64,000 bases of DNA from Phalacrocorax aristotelis (Eukaryota > Chordata > Aves > Suliformes > Phalacrocoracidae). Below are positions 19,641-33,100 of this stretch, in pieces. A model generated the notes under the pieces. That model searched no databases and was not told where the DNA came from. It saw only the letters and a program-made list of their open reading frames with translations. Position 1 is the stretch's first letter. Each line of letters starts with the position of its first letter. The DNA is taken from contig NC_134281.1 of assembly GCF_949628215.1 (NCBI RefSeq), positions 43,544,512 to 43,608,511 of the forward strand, read 5' to 3'. A program made the translations under genes and the position numbers.

Positions 19641-21641
19641 ATATTGTACAATCCAGTCACACAGTGTAATTTTCAGCTTTATCAGGCTCACCTTGATCAG
19701 AGGACAGATGAACCAGAAGGGTCCCTAAAGCAGAGGAAAAAGTACAATTTTCATCACTTAAGATGTCTGGTTTATCTTGCTGTAATTTGGGTTAGATCTG
19801 TTCAGCTTCATTTGAGAAATAATGAGGAGAGCTTACCGCCTGTTCCACATACAGTGTGTTTAAAAATATTAAGCTGAGATGCGATAATAGCCTATGGGCT
19901 AGATACACCCCCACTTAATTAGGTGGATTTACTGCTGGGATTTTTCTTCTTTCTAAGGCATTTTGGAATATGGATTGATTCAACTTTTTTCTTCAAAGCA
20001 ACCTGAAAGGGTTGCACAAAGTTCACTTTTAAAAAAAGGAGTTAAATAATTTTCAAGGAAGTCTTCCTTCTGAAGAAACCCCACTGTAGAAGAGCCAGTT
20101 TGTAGCAGTGGAATGCTTTGCAAGGATGGCTGTCGTCTTTTTTAAATGATCAGGGTGCCTTGTTAGAGACCAGTTTTACTGCAATGACATTTGATTTGGA
20201 TATATCTGTTTGGATAGAAGCGATCGCTGATGTGAAAATATATTGCATAGCAGACAAATACACAAGAATTCTTGACTGCGCAGCTTTCACAGCCAGACCT
20301 TACCCTAAAAGGTGACTTCTCTTCAGGAAACTGGCATCTAATGCTGAACATACCCCCCCTCCCCCCAGTCCCCCTGATGCCACACATTTTTATACTGTGG
20401 AGACCAATATGCACAATATAGGTAAAACTCTGGTTTCCGTCATGGGCTAGCCAGTATAGCCAGCATGTTAATCTTTATTTGCACATGTTTGAGTTAGCCT
20501 TGCTTTGCAGTTGATGAAAATACTGAAATGTCAATCTTACAGGAAGATGTAGAAAGAGGTAGCAGTGAATTAAAAAAAAAAAAAAAGGGGAATCTCATTC
20601 CTTCATCTGTTAAGATGTATTTGCTGTTAGGTTTTTTGTTACTCACTTGTATTAAAACAAAAATCTGTTTCATTTATGGTAGGACTTTACATGAAGAGGA
20701 CATTCAAAATATTTTACAGTTCATTGGGTTTTGAAACATTCTTTTTTATATATGGGAAGGGGCAGACTTTATCATATTTCTTCAATTAAATCAGAATACA
20801 AGCTTTTAAAAAGGAAACAGTAACCTATTTAGTGCTGTTAGTGAATATAGTTGGGGAAAAAGATTTTGAAATAAGTTATTCCTTTACTGACGAAGCGGGG
20901 TCCTTTGAGAAATGCCATCAACTACCTAACTTATCTCTATTCAGAGGTAAGTTGATGGATCTGTAATGATGATTCTAGGTCTGATTATATAGGTCTAGAC
21001 TGACTGCATATTGCTTACAAGCTGTTTTTAATTCTGTACTCAGCAGTACTGGCAAGAGGCAGAAGGTCCAGCCTGACCATTATTCATGCATCCAGTTTTA
21101 TTCTTAGTGACAGGAGTTTTTGTAACAGATGTTCAGTGATGTGTTGAAGCATTTGGACATGGTCACCTGAAGGTAAACAGAAAAACACACCATTTAGATT
21201 TCCCTGTGGACCTTATAGTTTATACTGCAACACCAAGACCCCAACACTGCTGCCTCTTTCTTGCTCAGTGTCAAAGCTTGTTTTGTTATCCAGGGCTCCT
21301 GGTTGACATGCAACTTGATGCTTGTGTCTGTTAGGACTAAGGAGAACATAGAAGAGTTTTTACAGCATTCAAGACGAAGTATGAAATGACATAATTTTCA
21401 TATTTGTATTGTCTGTTTTAAGTGGCTTAACTATTGCAGTGAATGCTGGAGATGCAATTTTTAAGTTCACCAAGGGAGATTTTTTTTTTTGTATGTAAAT
21501 AGTCTTATAACTATGATCGTGTGATGTGAGAGAAAAGGTTTCAAGGGGGAGGTAATAGCTTATATTAGACCTATGAAGGGCTTATGTATTTTTCCAACTA
21601 TACAGGTCTAGTAAAATATACCTTTCTCCTTACAAGCTTTA

Positions 21642-21680
21642 CATATGCATACACACACGTATGTATGTGCATATATATAT
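21642..21680. repeat. Alternating purine-pyrimidine stretch (Z-DNA-prone)
   Basis: ATATGCATACACACACGTA continues into TGTATGTGCATATATATAT. The two halves are also imperfectly inverted around the central ACGT. Confidence 0.5.
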
Positions 21681-22074
21681 AAAGTACACACACAAGCACA
21701 AGAGTTAGGCCTCTATGCTAAAACGCTATAGTTCTAAAGTCCAAAATGAGATGCTTGAAAAATTAAGTTTTTACTGTACATCTTGAATTATCCCTAATAT
21801 TTTTCTTACGTGCTTGGGAGGGGTTTCTTCTTTCTGCTTCTCTTGTGTCCAACACAGAAAATGCCTTGTGCTCATCTGCCTCTTGAAGGGCACTTTTTCC
21901 TTTCCTTAAATTCTTACTGAATACTATACGTTACATCTGTCTATATTGTTAAAGGATTTTCTTTTTTCTTTCTTGAATAGAACAGTTACAGAAATGTTGC
22001 TTTCCAAAGGTTTGGCAAGTCGCAGTAAATATTGTACTTTTAAAATTAAAGAACATAAAATAATTTTAAGTTGT

Positions 22075-22160
22075 GTGTATATATAGTAGTTTATTATATA
22101 TAATATGTCAATATAAAAACCTATATTAATAGATTATTATTAATAATTATTATAATTTCA
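22075..22160. repeat. AT-rich low-complexity, locally palindromic stretch
   Basis: Nearly pure A/T with TTATTATATATAATA and ATTAATAATTATTATAATT-like self-complementary segments. Confidence 0.6.
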
Positions 22161-23034
22161 AGATGTAGCCCTTAGGAAAATACTATGGTTGCAAGCTCCT
22201 GATGATCTGTAGAAACTTTTCATTGCAGTTGTGTAACTTAGTATGTCACAGGAAAAATAGATCTAGAAGAGTTGTTGAAGGAATTCAGTACTTGAAAGAT
22301 GCATGTCGTACAAGAGGGAGACTAGTGGCTGAAGTGGAATAAAAGGTAAGGTGGATCAGTAAAAGTGCATTTGCATTTCAACCACCAGTACTGCATGCTG
22401 TACTTCACAGCTTCCTGCTGAAAGACTAAATATGTAGTATAAATTTCACTAAATCTCTTAACGCATTTACTGTAGTGGGAGTGTTGAGAGATTTGATAAG
22501 CAGGGGATGTGCATTCAAGGCAGTCCTGTAATAAAAATGGCTCCTTGTAACTTTTGTTTTGTCATGTTTACTCTTTTTTTTAATTTTTTTTTAACTTGAA
22601 ATACATAAGTGCCAGAAAAGCAAAGCAAACAGCTGTTAGAATGCTCTTTGTTCTTGAATTCTGTTTGTAGTCATTAGAAGAGAACAATCCTGCAAGCTTG
22701 ATGCTTTTTTCATATATTATGTAGGCTGCCACAGCTTTTTTTTTTTCTTTCTTTTTTCCAGTGCGGTGTTGGTATCTCAATGCCCTTCGCTGAAAAACCT
22801 ATTTCCAATATAATAGTCTGTTGTAAGCTATTTTACTGCTATCAAAATTCTCTGCTGAAAATCCATATTGTTTCTCCAGATCTTGGGAGCTTCTGAAGGG
22901 GGAGCAGGATGATGACAAAACATGATTGGTAACAGAGGTAGCAGGAGAAGACTTTTCTGTCCCTAGTACTCTGCAGCTTCTTTAGGTTTCCAATCCATAC
23001 TGCAGAGTGTTGTTTAGTCACCTGCAGTAAGGAT

Positions 23035-23265
23035 GGATGTGAATAACTTGCACTTCTAGATCACTTGAAGCATCTCACAAATACAGATTAAGCTTTTCCC
23101 TAATGCCTGTATAGATGGACTTTCTAAGAGTTTTGGAGATAGTGAAGCACAGTAAGATAGTGGTTTTAGCAAAGCTTCGCAGATCGGTGCAGAAAACTCT
23201 GGGGCTAGAACTCTGGCATTCTGAATCATTTCTTAGCTTACTCCAGCACACTGCATAATGTCTGT
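23035..23265 (+). repeat. MIR1_Amn-like SINE relic (mid and 3' portion)
   Basis: The order matches the amniote MIR body. Sequence like CACTTGAAGCATCTCACAAA (cf. AGATCTCAAAGCRCTTTACAAA) comes first. Then come a GTATAGATGG segment, GTGAAGCACAGTAAGAT, and CTCTGGGGCTAGAACTCTGG with a trailing CTTACTCCAGCACAC. Long collinear similarity at high divergence marks an ancient insertion. Confidence 0.65.
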
Positions 23266-25955
23266 GTGTCTAAAACCAGAGTCCTCATAGCAAATTGAAG
23301 TGACAGGTTTGGATGATTGTCGCCTTTCAAGGTGTATCTAAACAGCTTGGAGGTACCTCTTTATGCATATTTGGCTAAGATACAGTTATTTGTTCTTGAT
23401 GCAGTTATTTCTTAACTACTTTCTCATGCATACACTGGTTACTGTTTACTGCCCATCATCACTAAGGAGCTGATGCCTAAATCTCTTGGCATGGTGGTTA
23501 TTTCATCTCAAAAAAAGTTTAACCTCAATTTTGTGATTCCACCACAAAATCAGGGTTTGTTGCGTATTTACTGTTGCATTAGCTGCAAGGTAACTCTGCA
23601 TAAAAGTTGGCTAAATTCTTCCTTTCCCAAGCCCCCACCCTGTCTTTTTCTTGTGTTGCAGGTGCCTCTGCTAGAAGCAGCAAGGGCTGCTGAGAGAGGA
23701 ATCAGGATAAGCATAGTAGACTCCTAGCTAAGCCAAATAAAAGATGGAGTTGGATGTTCTGCCTGTGATAACTTTATTGCTGGGGTTGGCAGTTGTTGGC
23801 AGATCTGTAAAGAGAACTGACTGAGTGTCTCTGGTGTCCCTCATTGCTGCCTACACATATTGCAGCCATCCAGTAACTGTGCTGTTTGATCTCATGGAGC
23901 CTAAGGCTACGTACCAAATATAGGCCTAGCATAATATTCCTGGCTACCTTGTTCTGCCTGTGCTGGTTAAAGGCTGCTGTTCTTGGTATGAGGTGGGGGC
24001 TCTTACCCTGATTTATGAATGGATGCAGAGAACAGTGATTTCTAGCATTATAACCATTAAACTAAGCTGAAATCGAACCTGTTGACCTGGAAGTGAATGG
24101 CTCCATAACATTTCATTAATCCTTTGAGATGTTTAATTCCTGCTAATTTGATATTTCAGATATGATCTTCTCTACAGATATAATGGCTTAATTAGTATAC
24201 ATTACATGATGTCTCCACACTACAGCGTGTACAGTATTTATCCACTAGAAAAGTAATTCAGTGGAGCTCAATTATAATACATTGACTAGAGCATAAAAGT
24301 TAAAACAGATATGTGCAGTAGTCATTATATTTTAAGCATAAACATTTTTCAAGCAGTCTGCTATTTGTTGGTATCTGTCACCTTATAAAAATTATGTTCC
24401 TAAACCTTTTGTTACAGCTTACTAAAATATTGCAATTTAAAATGGGATTCTGACAATACTGGATTAATTAGCAAGTCATAACCAACATTTGGTGGGACAA
24501 CAGTTGATAGAAACCTGATGTGTAATTCCTGATGTATAATATCCTTAATACAGTCTTTCATATTGTTAGAGACCAGCAAAACAGATGTGAAAATACAAGT
24601 TTGAAGAATAAATTTCCATTTGATATGGTTGTCTTCTATATCTTAATTTGATAAAAACACTGCTGGCTGACAGCACTTTTTGGTGATAGAAACCAAAGTA
24701 TGTGCTAAACAAATCTATTTTGTAGCATTCAGCTTGCAAATCTTTTAGCTGAAGACACTTCAGAGCACATAGCTCCATGCAACAGTTCAGATCAGCGGTT
24801 CCAGTTGGAACTGCAGGGAACAGGCAAAGAGAAAGGTAATACATCTTTGGAATCTGGTCATTTTGCTGCTGCCTTCCTGTGAAAAGTCAGTTGAGGCACC
24901 GATATGAAGACTGAGAAACAGTTCATTTAACAAGTGGAAGTAAAAATTTTGCTTGTGGCATATGCTGTATAATCTGACCTGCCTACTTTTTCCTTCAGCT
25001 TGCACTGGCATGGAGATTTTTATGGGAAAGATGTGTTTGTTACAACTGTATTAGGACGTACTGTGGACAGCCTTGTGGTCATTCTATCTTTTTTTTTTTT
25101 TTTTATAAGGGCAAGTACAAAGACTGTGTTCCGAAGTGAATTCCATCAAAGTGATACAAGTAGATGGTTTTTTTCTTGTTTATGAATGACATCACTGTCA
25201 AGGCCCTACAATTTCTGTCAGGTCCACAATCCAATGTAGAAAATTCATCAAGTGCCACAGAAGTAGGGTGAGCAACCCAACATTTCAACACCAAGTCAGT
25301 GTGAAAGAAGGGTGTAAGGGGATCCATGCATAAGCAACAGAAGCTACTAAAAGTGCTAAATGGGCTGAAAACTTGATAAACCTTATAGGAAGCTCTAAAG
25401 TTCTTGTGCAAGTTTCATTGCAGGTCCTTCATAGTCTCAGATATCACTTTTGAGATTTTCAAATAGCTGTTGAGGTCAACCAAAGTGGCCACAAAAGATG
25501 TAAGATTCTGCTGGAAAACTGGTTATTCTTAATTCCCTCACTGCCTAATTTCTAGAATTGCATAGGGCATTGGGTATTTGGCCCAATAGTCAAATGAAGT
25601 ATTTTCCGCAAACTTTTAAAGGATGTTTCTTCATGTAGGTATTGAAGTTGGTTTTCTTTTGTCAGATCAGTATGTACAGAATAGAACCTGAATCTGGATG
25701 ACTCCTGCCCCAGCCCAGATGCCCCCCTGCTCTAACCACTCTCTGCAATCTAATACTTGAGGTAATTAAATTTCTCTCTTTTTTCCTTCTAGGAACATTG
25801 ATCTATACTGTATATTTGGACTCTAGAGAATCAGAGCTGCTTATTCCTGCCTGGGATATGTTGTTGTCAGATTTATGCTATACGTGTATGGAATAAATAA
25901 TGAGGAAGTAAATGAAGGAATAACGTAGTGAAGTTGCAACAGTGGGATTTGTTAG

Positions 25956-25970
25956 CCACAAGGTGGCAGC
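25956..25970 (+). promoter_or_regulatory. Candidate CTCF motif (plus orientation)
   Basis: CCACAAGGTGGCAGC matches CCASYAGRKGGCRSY with one mismatch at the fifth base. Together with the minus-oriented candidate at 10.46 kb the pair would be divergent. Confidence 0.4.
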
Positions 25971-26999
25971 TGGGCTGCCTGAGCTGGTCTTGAAACATGC
26001 ATTGCAACACCTTCGTTTTCAGTCTGGCTTTAGTAAATTATCAAGGTGGTTTTCCCTTTCAGTGTTAACTGCAATGACTCTTCCCTGGAGTAAACTCGAA
26101 ACATCGTCCTTGTGAGCCACGGAATCTCATGTGGTTCTGTTGAAGGCTTTCAGTTCTTCTTTATCTGGATAGCAGACAACTTTACAGAAAGCTGCTATCT
26201 GGCAAGCCTTGCTTTCCTTTAGCAGAAATGATCAGAAAGAAGTGACTGAGTGGAAAATTGTGCATGCAAAAATTAAGTATGCACAGTTGGATTTACACTT
26301 GTAGTAGCCAGTTCTGAGCCCCTATTGCAAATCTGCTCTGCTTTCCTCCTACAACAAATGAAATGGGTAACAAATGAAGACAGAGCATTTTATTTCGGTG
26401 CTGACAGCATTCTTGTCTCTGTTTAATGATTAAAGCGAGTTCTTGTGCTCTGAGGGATAAGGTATGTTCTTCCACTGGTGTTTCTGATGTCCTGGGGCTT
26501 GGGTTTTTTCCTTCCTCTACACCCTGTCAGGGAGCAGCAAGAGTGAGGCTGCTTCATGAGGGAAAGTGAGCCAGGAGCTGAGGGTGCCCACAGTTCTGGC
26601 TAGTCATCTCACAAGCAGGGTGAATGGCATGGGGTTGGTTGTAGAATTGGGTCCCATTGACAGTCCAGTCATCATCAGACAACTTCTAGGTGACAGGTGT
26701 GGTCCAAGAACAGAGCAGAAGGCCCAGCCAACATGTTAGGATCAGCAAGGGGCAGGGCTGTGTGCAGGTTTACCTCCAGCAAAGCTCACCAAGACCTGGG
26801 GGCTGAGATGAAATGGAGCCCTGGGTGCTGGGTACCTGCGCAGAGGCCCCTGCTGAAGCTGACTGGGGCAACTGGGGCCTGCTGGTGCATTTGGGCCCTG
26901 ATGCAGCCATCTGGGATGGGAGAGCCTGTCTGACTGTATAATGTAAGAATGGCCTAATTGTGAAGTTCCTAGATAAGGAATGAAGACTCCAGATTTCAA

Positions 27000-27085
27000 T
27001 TTCCTATGCCATCTTGCAAGGGTCACTTAGATTTTTAGTGTGTAAGTTTCTCTTTTGTAAAACAGAAATGTGAGAGAATAAACTC
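27000..27085 (-). repeat. MIR-like relic
   Basis: The + strand reads GGGTCACTTAGATTTTTAG, then GTTTCTCTTTTGTAAAACAG, like the reverse complement of the MIR 3' end (GTCACTTAACCTCTCTGTGC...TTTCCTCATCTGTAAAATGG). Confidence 0.4.
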
Positions 27086-29929
27086 AAGGGTGGCAAGGAT
27101 GTGTCAGGATGGATATGTACCTGAGGTGAAGGAGAAATGACAATATTGGGATAGGCTGTTTTTATTTTCTTCTCTAGAATTCTGTTTTTAGAGCATGAGG
27201 GATAATAGAGAGGGGAAGAGAGAGCAGTTCCTTAACATCAGCCAGCCCTGCTTGTTCAAGAGGGGGTGAAACAAAAGCACTCTGGTTTTTGTTCTGTGGT
27301 CTCAGTGCTTGGTGTTCTGTTCTCTGTCTTCCCCACCCCCCAATTCCATGTGAGGTATTTCATGAACTAAAGGGTGAAGGGAAATAATTTACCTTGGTAT
27401 TTGGAGCAGCTGAACATGTGTCGGCTGGATTTCAAAGACTGCCAGGTGTACAAAGAGCGTCTTCAAATTTTGAACCTGGAGCAGGCTTCTATGTCTTATT
27501 TAAGCACTTTAACAAAACGGCAAAGGATTCTCAAAGCAATCAGAACCTCAGCAAGCACTGTGTTTGGTGGGGTTTTGCTGACTTCTTTGCTGTGTTGTCG
27601 GCTGTATCACCCTCCCGTTACTTTGATAATACAGATGAGGCTATACTGGTGTGTGTTTCACCATTTTTTCAGACAACAAGCTAGAAGGAAACAAAACCCT
27701 TGAGAAGCAACAGGGTCCAATTTTCACTGTCAACAATGAGGCCTCTATTCTGTTCGCATTGAAATCCCTGGCAAAAGTCCCAGTAGTTAGATCTGGATTT
27801 CTCCCTCCTTAAAACAATATTCTTCCTTTTGTGCTTTATCCTCTGCTTGTCAGAATCAGCTGATTATGAGCTCCTGCACAGATGACATTTTATCTTCAGT
27901 AAGCAGGAAGGAGGCATGAATTAGGGCTTAGGAAAAAACATTCAATAATTAGCCACAGAGGAAGAAAAACATCCAAAAAAGGTACACAGAAGGAATTGAC
28001 TTACTTCATTTGACTATGCTGGAATGTTCAGCTGTAATGATAGTGGTTAAATTAATTGTGGTGATTTGGTGATGAGGAAGCTTACTTGTCCCCAAATGAT
28101 GTGTATTATTTTTTCACCAGGATGAAGTAACTGCACTCTGCTGCTGCTGTGTGTCAAAATCATAGATATCAGGTATTCCTTGTACACTGCACACTTATTC
28201 AGGGTGTCATGCGTGATGGCCCAATTTGATCACACACAAAACTCTTAAGCCAGAGTTCAGATACGTCTGTGGAAGCCTTTAGTACTTTCTCTAAAGCCTT
28301 CATTATTGTGAATAACTATGATGTGAACAGTACTGGACAATGTGGTGGGTTGTGACCTCTGGCATTAAAAGGGCAAATTCTTATATTTCAGCTGAAGCTA
28401 GGGGAAGTGTGTCCTGGGGCTGTGCTGAGAGGACTAACCTATCCTTAGTAGTGACTGCTATCGTGGATGCTGCTGATCCTGCATCATCTTCTACTCCTGC
28501 ACTTCTGTTACAGCTCCATCCTGCCTTGGCTGCAGTTTCAATGACTGGAGGTGTTTGTGAGCATACCTAATGTAACACATGTATTACACATGTTCCTGTA
28601 TGGTATTCAAAAACTTCTTATGGCTGTCTGAGGGTATGGTATTTAAATGTGCCTCAGCTTCAGTTCCTCATGGCTGTTTGTTCTCTCTTGTCATTCTGGC
28701 AAACTGTTTTTAATACTAACTTACTTTTGACACGCTGACCTCTCCTTATCCTTGGTGTCGGAATTGCAAGAGAGAGGATCCACTGGAATGACTTTTCTGT
28801 GTGACACTGGAAGCTGTCGAGACCTATGGTCGACTTGATTTTTCTCCGTGAGAAGGTCCCAATCTATCAGGCTATCCCTGAAGAAATCTGTCTCTTAACT
28901 TTGGACTTTCCGTTTTATCATTTTAATGTCTCATAGTGCCTGTGGGACATATATGTCAAGAAGCATCACAACTTGGAGGATGTTTCTTAATGGCTATCAT
29001 GAGCTGATACATCTAGGACTTTTAAGAAGGAGGACCCTGAATTTGATGGGGATATTAAGGGCAGCTAATAAAATGAGCACAGCATTAACAAAGAGTTCAG
29101 AAGGTACTCATACCTGATACACTGATCAGCTTCCCGACCAGATTTGGGGGGTCTTTAAACAACTTTTCCTTTTATTGCCATTGATGTGGAGCCAGGCTGT
29201 AACTTATTGCCAGCATCTGCCAGCGTAGCTGTCAGGCGTGGGTGTGAGGTGATATGACTGTTGATGGTCAGAGCAGTCACACCAAGATGCCATAATAAAA
29301 GCATAGCTATTTTAGAGGAAAAAAAACCTCCACAAGCATTTATACTAGTTTTTCTTCATTTTAGAACACTAATAAAAATGCATTTTTGCCATGTATAACT
29401 TGTCTGCACAGAAACACTTTGCTACAATGGTTTGCGAGTTCCCCTATATCAGTAAAATGTTCCTTACAGTCATTTGGACTTGGTCATTTTGTAGACCGCA
29501 TATGCAATTCTGCGTCCTGGAACAATAGGAACAAAGCACATACATGCAAGCCTCCCCTGCAGGAGCCGTGAGCACGGCTCTTCCTCTCTCTAACACTAGA
29601 GAGACCTGCTTTGTGACCTCTGTCGTCTTCTAAGGCTTCTTCTGCCTAACCTTTTTTTCCTATTCCCTGCTTTTCTGCTTTAAACTTGGTTGCTTGTGAA
29701 AACTGTAAGAATAAATCCAGATATCCACTCTAGCTACTACTCTTTTCTGCCTCAGTTTTAAAATAACAAGAAAAGCTTTGACAGTTAAGAGCCTAGGTGA
29801 GATGAAGTGGCTTAACCCATGGAGTATGGCAGTGGCTGCAAGTAATGCATGGCATCTTGAACTCTTCCTATAGAGGCTTTCACCCCAGGTGCTGATACAT
29901 CAATGACTCTTAATGTGCAATCTATTAGC

Positions 29930-30130
29930 ATGTTTCACTGTAACAGTCTAATGAGTTGCAGTAATCCAGCCTGGAGGTCAGAGATGAAAGGGTTGCTGTT
30001 GAGGCTGCTTATTGAATGTGATTCCCCCATCTTTAGAAGGTCAGAAAATTCATCCACCAAGAGAATGACCTTTGCCAGGTCACAGAGGCTGATGGGCAGG
30101 TTGGCCTGTGCAAATCTGAATTCTGAAACC
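29930..30130 (-). mobile_element. L2/CR1-type LINE reverse-transcriptase fragment
   Basis: The minus-strand translation contains SSLTSRLDYCNS, the motif SRLDYCN typical of the thumb region of L2/CR1/Jockey-clade reverse transcriptases. Stops lie close by and the rest is unalignable by eye. The copy is short, dead and old. Confidence 0.5.
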
Positions 30131-33100
30131 AGTCTTGGAAGCAGATAGGAGTCATTTAATGTCTTCAGTAAGATAAGGCTACTCTGTATCTTTGTTACTT
30201 TAAAAGGCTCAATCCGGTGTCTTTTAAAATAAAACTGAATATAGGATAGAATATTTTCAGATTAGTGTGCTGGTAGGTTTGGACTGCAATACCTCACTGG
30301 ACTCAATGAGGTCATGGTTATGTGTCTGCTCCAGTCCCTCAGGCTGACCAAGTGAAAAGGTAATAGAAAAAATGCAACAAAGAAACTGTCGATTCTGAGA
30401 CAATTTAATTAGGATTTTGTGCTGCTACAAAAATTACCTAATTAGAGAATACAAAAAAAAAAGCCAACCCCAAAAAACCTTGGCAAAACTACAGCTTGCT
30501 CAGGCATCCAGAGGCTTTAGAGATGCTGGTGCAAAGGTACTTCGTAAAGTTGTGTGTGATTTATAGAAAGGAAGGAATTAAAAAAAAAGTTAATCTATAT
30601 CTGTATCTCATCCCCACAGGTGGGCTTCAAAGACCCAAAACTAGGCACCTAGGAAACGTAAAGTCTTGAAGAATTCTCTCCTTTAGTATGAACATTTTTT
30701 TAAAACCTCAGTATTGTGGTTAATTTTGATAGTAAAATGTGTGGATTTGCACACTGTTTGTGGAACACAAATGTGACGTGTCTGAGGTCCCTCTAAGTGG
30801 GAGGTTTGAGTTTTTGCTATTTCAGAGCCAAAGATTTTGGTCAAAGCTTTGTGGAAGAAACAGAACCACCTTCTCCACCCCTCCTCATTTCATAGATGCC
30901 ATGCGGTTGGGGTTTTGTTCCTTCTACTTCCTTTGATTTACACTGTCACATAGACAAATCAAAGCCTACTCTTTATTTATTGCAGCTAGCAAGAGTGTGC
31001 TACAGACTTAATTCAGGATATGGACTCAAATCCTTCCCCGAGCAGAGGATAGTACTTTGTCATTTGTGAACACTTGGAAGCACAGTGCTTCAGAGTTCCT
31101 GTAAACAAGAATAAATTCAGGGAAAATTTTGAATTACGTGTGTAGTTTGAATGAATGCATTGGAATCAGAGGAGGACACAGCAACATGAATCTATCCATC
31201 ATGGGCATTTAGTGTAAAGCCTGTATTTGCTTTTCTTTACTATCCACATAGATTCGATCAACATAGCAGTTCTGTCATTTGCTAAATACATGGGCTCTGC
31301 TTTCCAGGACACCAGCTCATCAGTTACCAAGTGAGCAGCCTGTCATAGGGCCTGCACAGACCATTTGTAACTGTCACGTACTCAGAGATCAGAATCTTCC
31401 TGGAGTCCGAGCCTTTGATGGCTCGGAAATAGGCTAGCTGTACCTGATAACAGGCCTTGCTGGTTAGAAGGGAGGGTGCTGGACCTGAAACCTAGACACG
31501 GAATTGGCAAGTTTGGGTGTCTTGAAGTTAGATGGCAGGCACCAGCCTGCAGCATGGCAGCTTTAAAGTTTTGTATTAATTTCCCATTGATGTCCGAGAA
31601 CACAGGCAGTCACTTCAACTCACTGTTTTTGGAATTCGATCTCTTAAATCATGGTCTGCTGTGTTTCTTTAGAAGAGCTGCAGGAAAGGCATCGAAATCA
31701 TGTCACAAACCTGGGCTAAGATCTAGGCAAAATCTAGGCACAACAAACAAATACTAAGGAAGCTGCACTACCTCAACTGAACCCCACCCCAACGCGAGAA
31801 AGTTTTATCAAGCCCTTTCGGATGCCAAACTACTGTATAATTTACAGGGTGCATTTTTTGTTGTTGTTGGTTAGGGGTTTTTTGTTTGGTTTGTTTTTTT
31901 CTTCCATATTCCTGCTCTCTGGAAAGCTAAGAGTTTACTTCTTTTGCTGAGTCTGTTTATGCCTTCAGTTACATTGTTCTCTAGTCCTTACTAAGTTCCA
32001 TAAATATGGTCAGGATGCTAATTTGCAACCATAACTGTTTTGGATCTTAAAGGGTTTTTTTGTGGTTTTTTTTTTGTTGTTGTTGTTGTTGTTTTGTTTT
32101 GTGTTTTTTTTCCTCACAGTTCAGTGCTTTCAGCTCCTGCTGTGTTTCCTTGTACTTTTCTTCTTAGTTCTCTGCAGAGAGTCAGAGAGTTTCATAATGA
32201 TGATGCTGCACAGCAAACACAGTTCTAATGTTATTTTACTCTCCTGTACCCTAAAAACTGCTCTAACATGTATCATGTCTTTGATCCCTAATCTAGACTA
32301 ATTGAGTTCTGTTTTATTTTCTGTCTTTTTAAGATTATTATTTTTATTAAATGAGTAGCTGATACGTTTAACTTCAACAGAGCAGGAGTTGTATAGTGGC
32401 TGCATGTAGTTCTAAGCCAATATTTCCCAGGGATTTTGTAGTAAGACCAGTTGCCATAGATTAAATGCTCTTTAAGGACATGTTGAAATATTTGTGGTTG
32501 TTTGGATTAAAGGTTCCCTGAATATTGTTGACATTTTAGGCCTTGTGAACTATATTACTTCTTTGGGAGCATCTGTATTCTGTCGCTGTAGTAATGCATG
32601 TCAATAAAAGAACTAGGGTGATGTAGGTAATGTCAGTCGTGTATCTCTCCATCCCTTCCTTTTGTCATTAGTAAGTAGAGGGGAAATTGTAGTGTGCCTT
32701 CTTGTTCTTATGAGACTTCTGAGTTCTGAAGAACTAAGGTTCTTCTTCAAAAATGATAATAGAATATTTTTGTGCCTTGTAGACCTGTTGCTCATTAATT
32801 CATTTAAGGTTTGTGATCATCTAGGAAATTGGTACCTACCTGAATTTTTCTTATTTTTAAGTATATTGAAAAGGTGAGCTGTGGATGCACTACAGTGAGA
32901 GGATGACCGTGCCTCTGAGCCTATCTGCTTATGTCCTTCTTCCAACTGGAAATTTTGCCTAGGCAGACCTTGAGACCTCAAGATGTCTGCTAAACTGTCC
33001 ATAACATCACCTCCAGCATGGCTGTCAAAATGCCAAGTTTTTAGTATATTTCTCTTGCTATTGCTTAGGACTGCTGCAGTGTGTGCTCCATGAGTACGTC

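Larger units (their letters stand above)
19641..23034. other. Non-coding stretch downstream of OMA1
   Basis: No gene is seen. It holds a C-rich tract (20353-20374), an A-run (20570-20584), an alternating purine-pyrimidine stretch (about 21642-21680) and a very AT-rich palindromic stretch (about 22075-22160). The small open frames are scattered and lack splice or codon support. Confidence 0.75.
23266..29929. other. Non-coding stretch
   Basis: No gene is recognised. Inside are a candidate CTCF motif (25956-25970) and a MIR-like relic (about 27000-27085). The open frames at 24566-25411 and 27374-27703 have no recognisable domain, start context or splice structure. Confidence 0.7.

Noticed and set aside
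27374..27703. Two overlapping plus-strand open frames of about 100 codons
   Set aside because: They are mutually exclusive frames of the same stretch with no domain and no exon signals.
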